14,639 bases of DNA, from contig URXV01000019.1 in assembly GCA_900551865.1 (NCBI GenBank), positions 1 through 14,639 of the forward strand, read 5' to 3'. The DNA is from an uncultured Rickettsiales bacterium (lineage in GTDB: Bacteria; Pseudomonadota; Alphaproteobacteria; RF32; CAG-239). Of the stretch, positions 14,181 to 14,639 are shown in pieces. Numbering within the stretch: position 1 is the first letter of the stretch; each line of letters begins with the position of its first letter. Under the pieces are notes generated by a model. That model was given only the letters and a program-made list of their open reading frames with translations, made no database searches and was not told the DNA's origin. The position numbers and the translations under genes were made by a program.

Positions 14181-14206
14181 AAATAAAGAGGGAGAAAATC
14201 TCCCTC
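14181..14206 (-). terminator. Terminator of trxA
   Basis: GAGGGAGA (14188-14195) and TCTCCCTC (14199-14206) form a perfect 8-bp stem with a 3-base loop. On the minus strand TTTATTT follows directly. It lies about 60 bases beyond the trxA stop. The remaining sequence of the 302-base convergent gap (13967-14268) shows no gene; a 5-bp hairpin, CCGAT-TTTA-ATCGG (14250-14263), sits immediately after the trxA stop but has no T-tract. Confidence 0.75.
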
Positions 14207-14268
14207 AATACTCTCTCTGTACGGTATATGATATGTCGCTTATATATCCCCGATTTTAATCGGTAGAA

Positions 14269-14583
14269 TTACATATGTGAATTCAACCAGTCTTCAATTG
14301 TTGCCTGAGAATTGAAACCGACTTTAGAATCAATCTTTTCCCCGTCTTTGAAAAGGAACAGGGTCGGAATACTCCTGATTTCAAAACTTGCCGCGGTTGC
14401 CGGCGCTTCGTCAACATTCATCTTGCAAATCTTGACTTTCTCGCCCATTTCTTTGGAAACCTCTTCCAGAACCGGGCCAAGCTGGCGGCAGGGACCGCAC
14501 CATTCCGCCCAAAAATCAACCAGAACCAGGCCTTTTGATTTTAACACTTCATGTTCAAACTGGCTGTCATCAATAGCTCTCAT
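14269..14583 (-). CDS. trxA: Thioredoxin
   Basis: This is a complete 104-residue thioredoxin, the general cytosolic protein-disulfide reductant recycled by thioredoxin reductase. The active site is FWAEWCGPC (C29, C32), with the buried D23 and the cis-proline in SIPTL (P73), and the conserved glycine-containing FKDGEK and VGF stretches near the end. There is no signal peptide, so it acts in the cytosol. The start is preceded by a moderate AAAGGGA site about 6 bases upstream. It is convergent with the kinase gene and separated from it by several terminators, so it is an independent unit or the end of one entering from beyond the right edge. Confidence 0.97.
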   Translation of the reverse strand: MRAIDDSQFEHEVLKSKGLVLVDFWAEWCGPCRQLGPVLEEVSKEMGEKVKICKMNVDEAPATAASFEIRSIPTLFLFKDGEKIDSKVGFNSQATIEDWLNSHM

Positions 14584-14617
14584 TGTTTTCCCTTTCTCTT
14601 TTTAATGTTACTGTATA

Positions 14618-14623
14618 ATTATA
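14618..14623 (-). promoter_or_regulatory. Possible -10 box of trxA
   Basis: The minus strand has a perfect TATAAT about 35 bases upstream of the trxA ATG. A -35 box at 17 bases spacing would lie just outside the window, so the promoter cannot be confirmed. The site is part of a symmetric AT-rich stretch and also reads TATAAT on the plus strand at 14614-14619. Confidence 0.35.
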
Positions 14624-14639
14624 TAGTTTGTATCTTTCA

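Noticed and set aside
13984..14259. A 91-codon plus-strand frame in the convergent gap after the kinase gene
   Set aside because: It runs straight through the perfect terminator hairpin and through both minus-strand terminators, has no ribosome-binding site, and the peptide has no recognisable features.
1..14639. CRISPR array, tRNA, rRNA or intact insertion sequence
   Set aside because: No regularly spaced repeats, tRNA-like cloverleaf, rRNA-like stretch or transposase frame with terminal inverted repeats was seen in the window.

Overview
The window looks like chromosomal DNA from a low-GC, Gram-negative alphaproteobacterium. The best lineage evidence is the pair of genes for a mitofilin/Mic60 homologue and a HemY-type membrane TPR protein with a C-terminal zinc ribbon, lying divergently from tsaD. 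That neighbourhood is an alphaproteobacterial hallmark, and the uvrC-pgsA pair and the OmpR/EnvZ-type pair fit the same group. A finer placement (for example an uncultured host-associated lineage) cannot be made from sequence alone.

Layout. Bases 1-299 are very AT-rich and hold no convincing gene, apart from a doubtful trace of a serine recombinase N-terminus at the left edge and a clear minus-strand terminator. A minus-strand unit then runs right to left: mic60 (4261-3257), hemY (3194-1755) and an ADP-dependent sugar kinase of the archaeal/animal type (1703-300), closed by that terminator. A 92-bp divergent region with a TTTGCA-TTC-TGCAAA palindrome separates it from tsaD (4354-5430) and nth (5458-6093) on the plus strand. 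After a 163-bp leader comes a tightly packed plus-strand cluster: two tandem paralogous GT-C-like membrane proteins (6257-7756 and 7746-9224), uvrC (9227-11032), pgsA (best start GTG at 11092, to 11835), an OmpR-like response regulator (11847-12536) and an EnvZ-like kinase (12605-13966). The roughly 300-bp convergent space after the kinase holds three terminator-like hairpins. A minus-strand thioredoxin gene (14583-14269) closes the window.

How the genes fit together. tsaD (tRNA t6A), nth and uvrC (DNA repair), pgsA (anionic phospholipid synthesis) and trxA (disulfide reduction) are housekeeping. mic60 and hemY encode inner-membrane proteins with cytosol-independent, largely extracytoplasmic or membrane-associated bodies. 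The OmpR/EnvZ-type pair probably senses the envelope. The GT-C pair probably modifies a cell-surface glycan or lipid from a polyprenyl-linked donor.

Most worth a second look: an ADP-dependent sugar kinase in a bacterium, placed last in a mic60-hemY unit; the absence of hemC/hemD from their usual place between tsaD and mic60; the undescribed tandem GT-C pair coupled to uvrC; and a long Lys/Ala-rich tail on PgsA built partly from an exact 18-bp tandem duplication. No CRISPR array, rRNA, tRNA or intact mobile element was seen.
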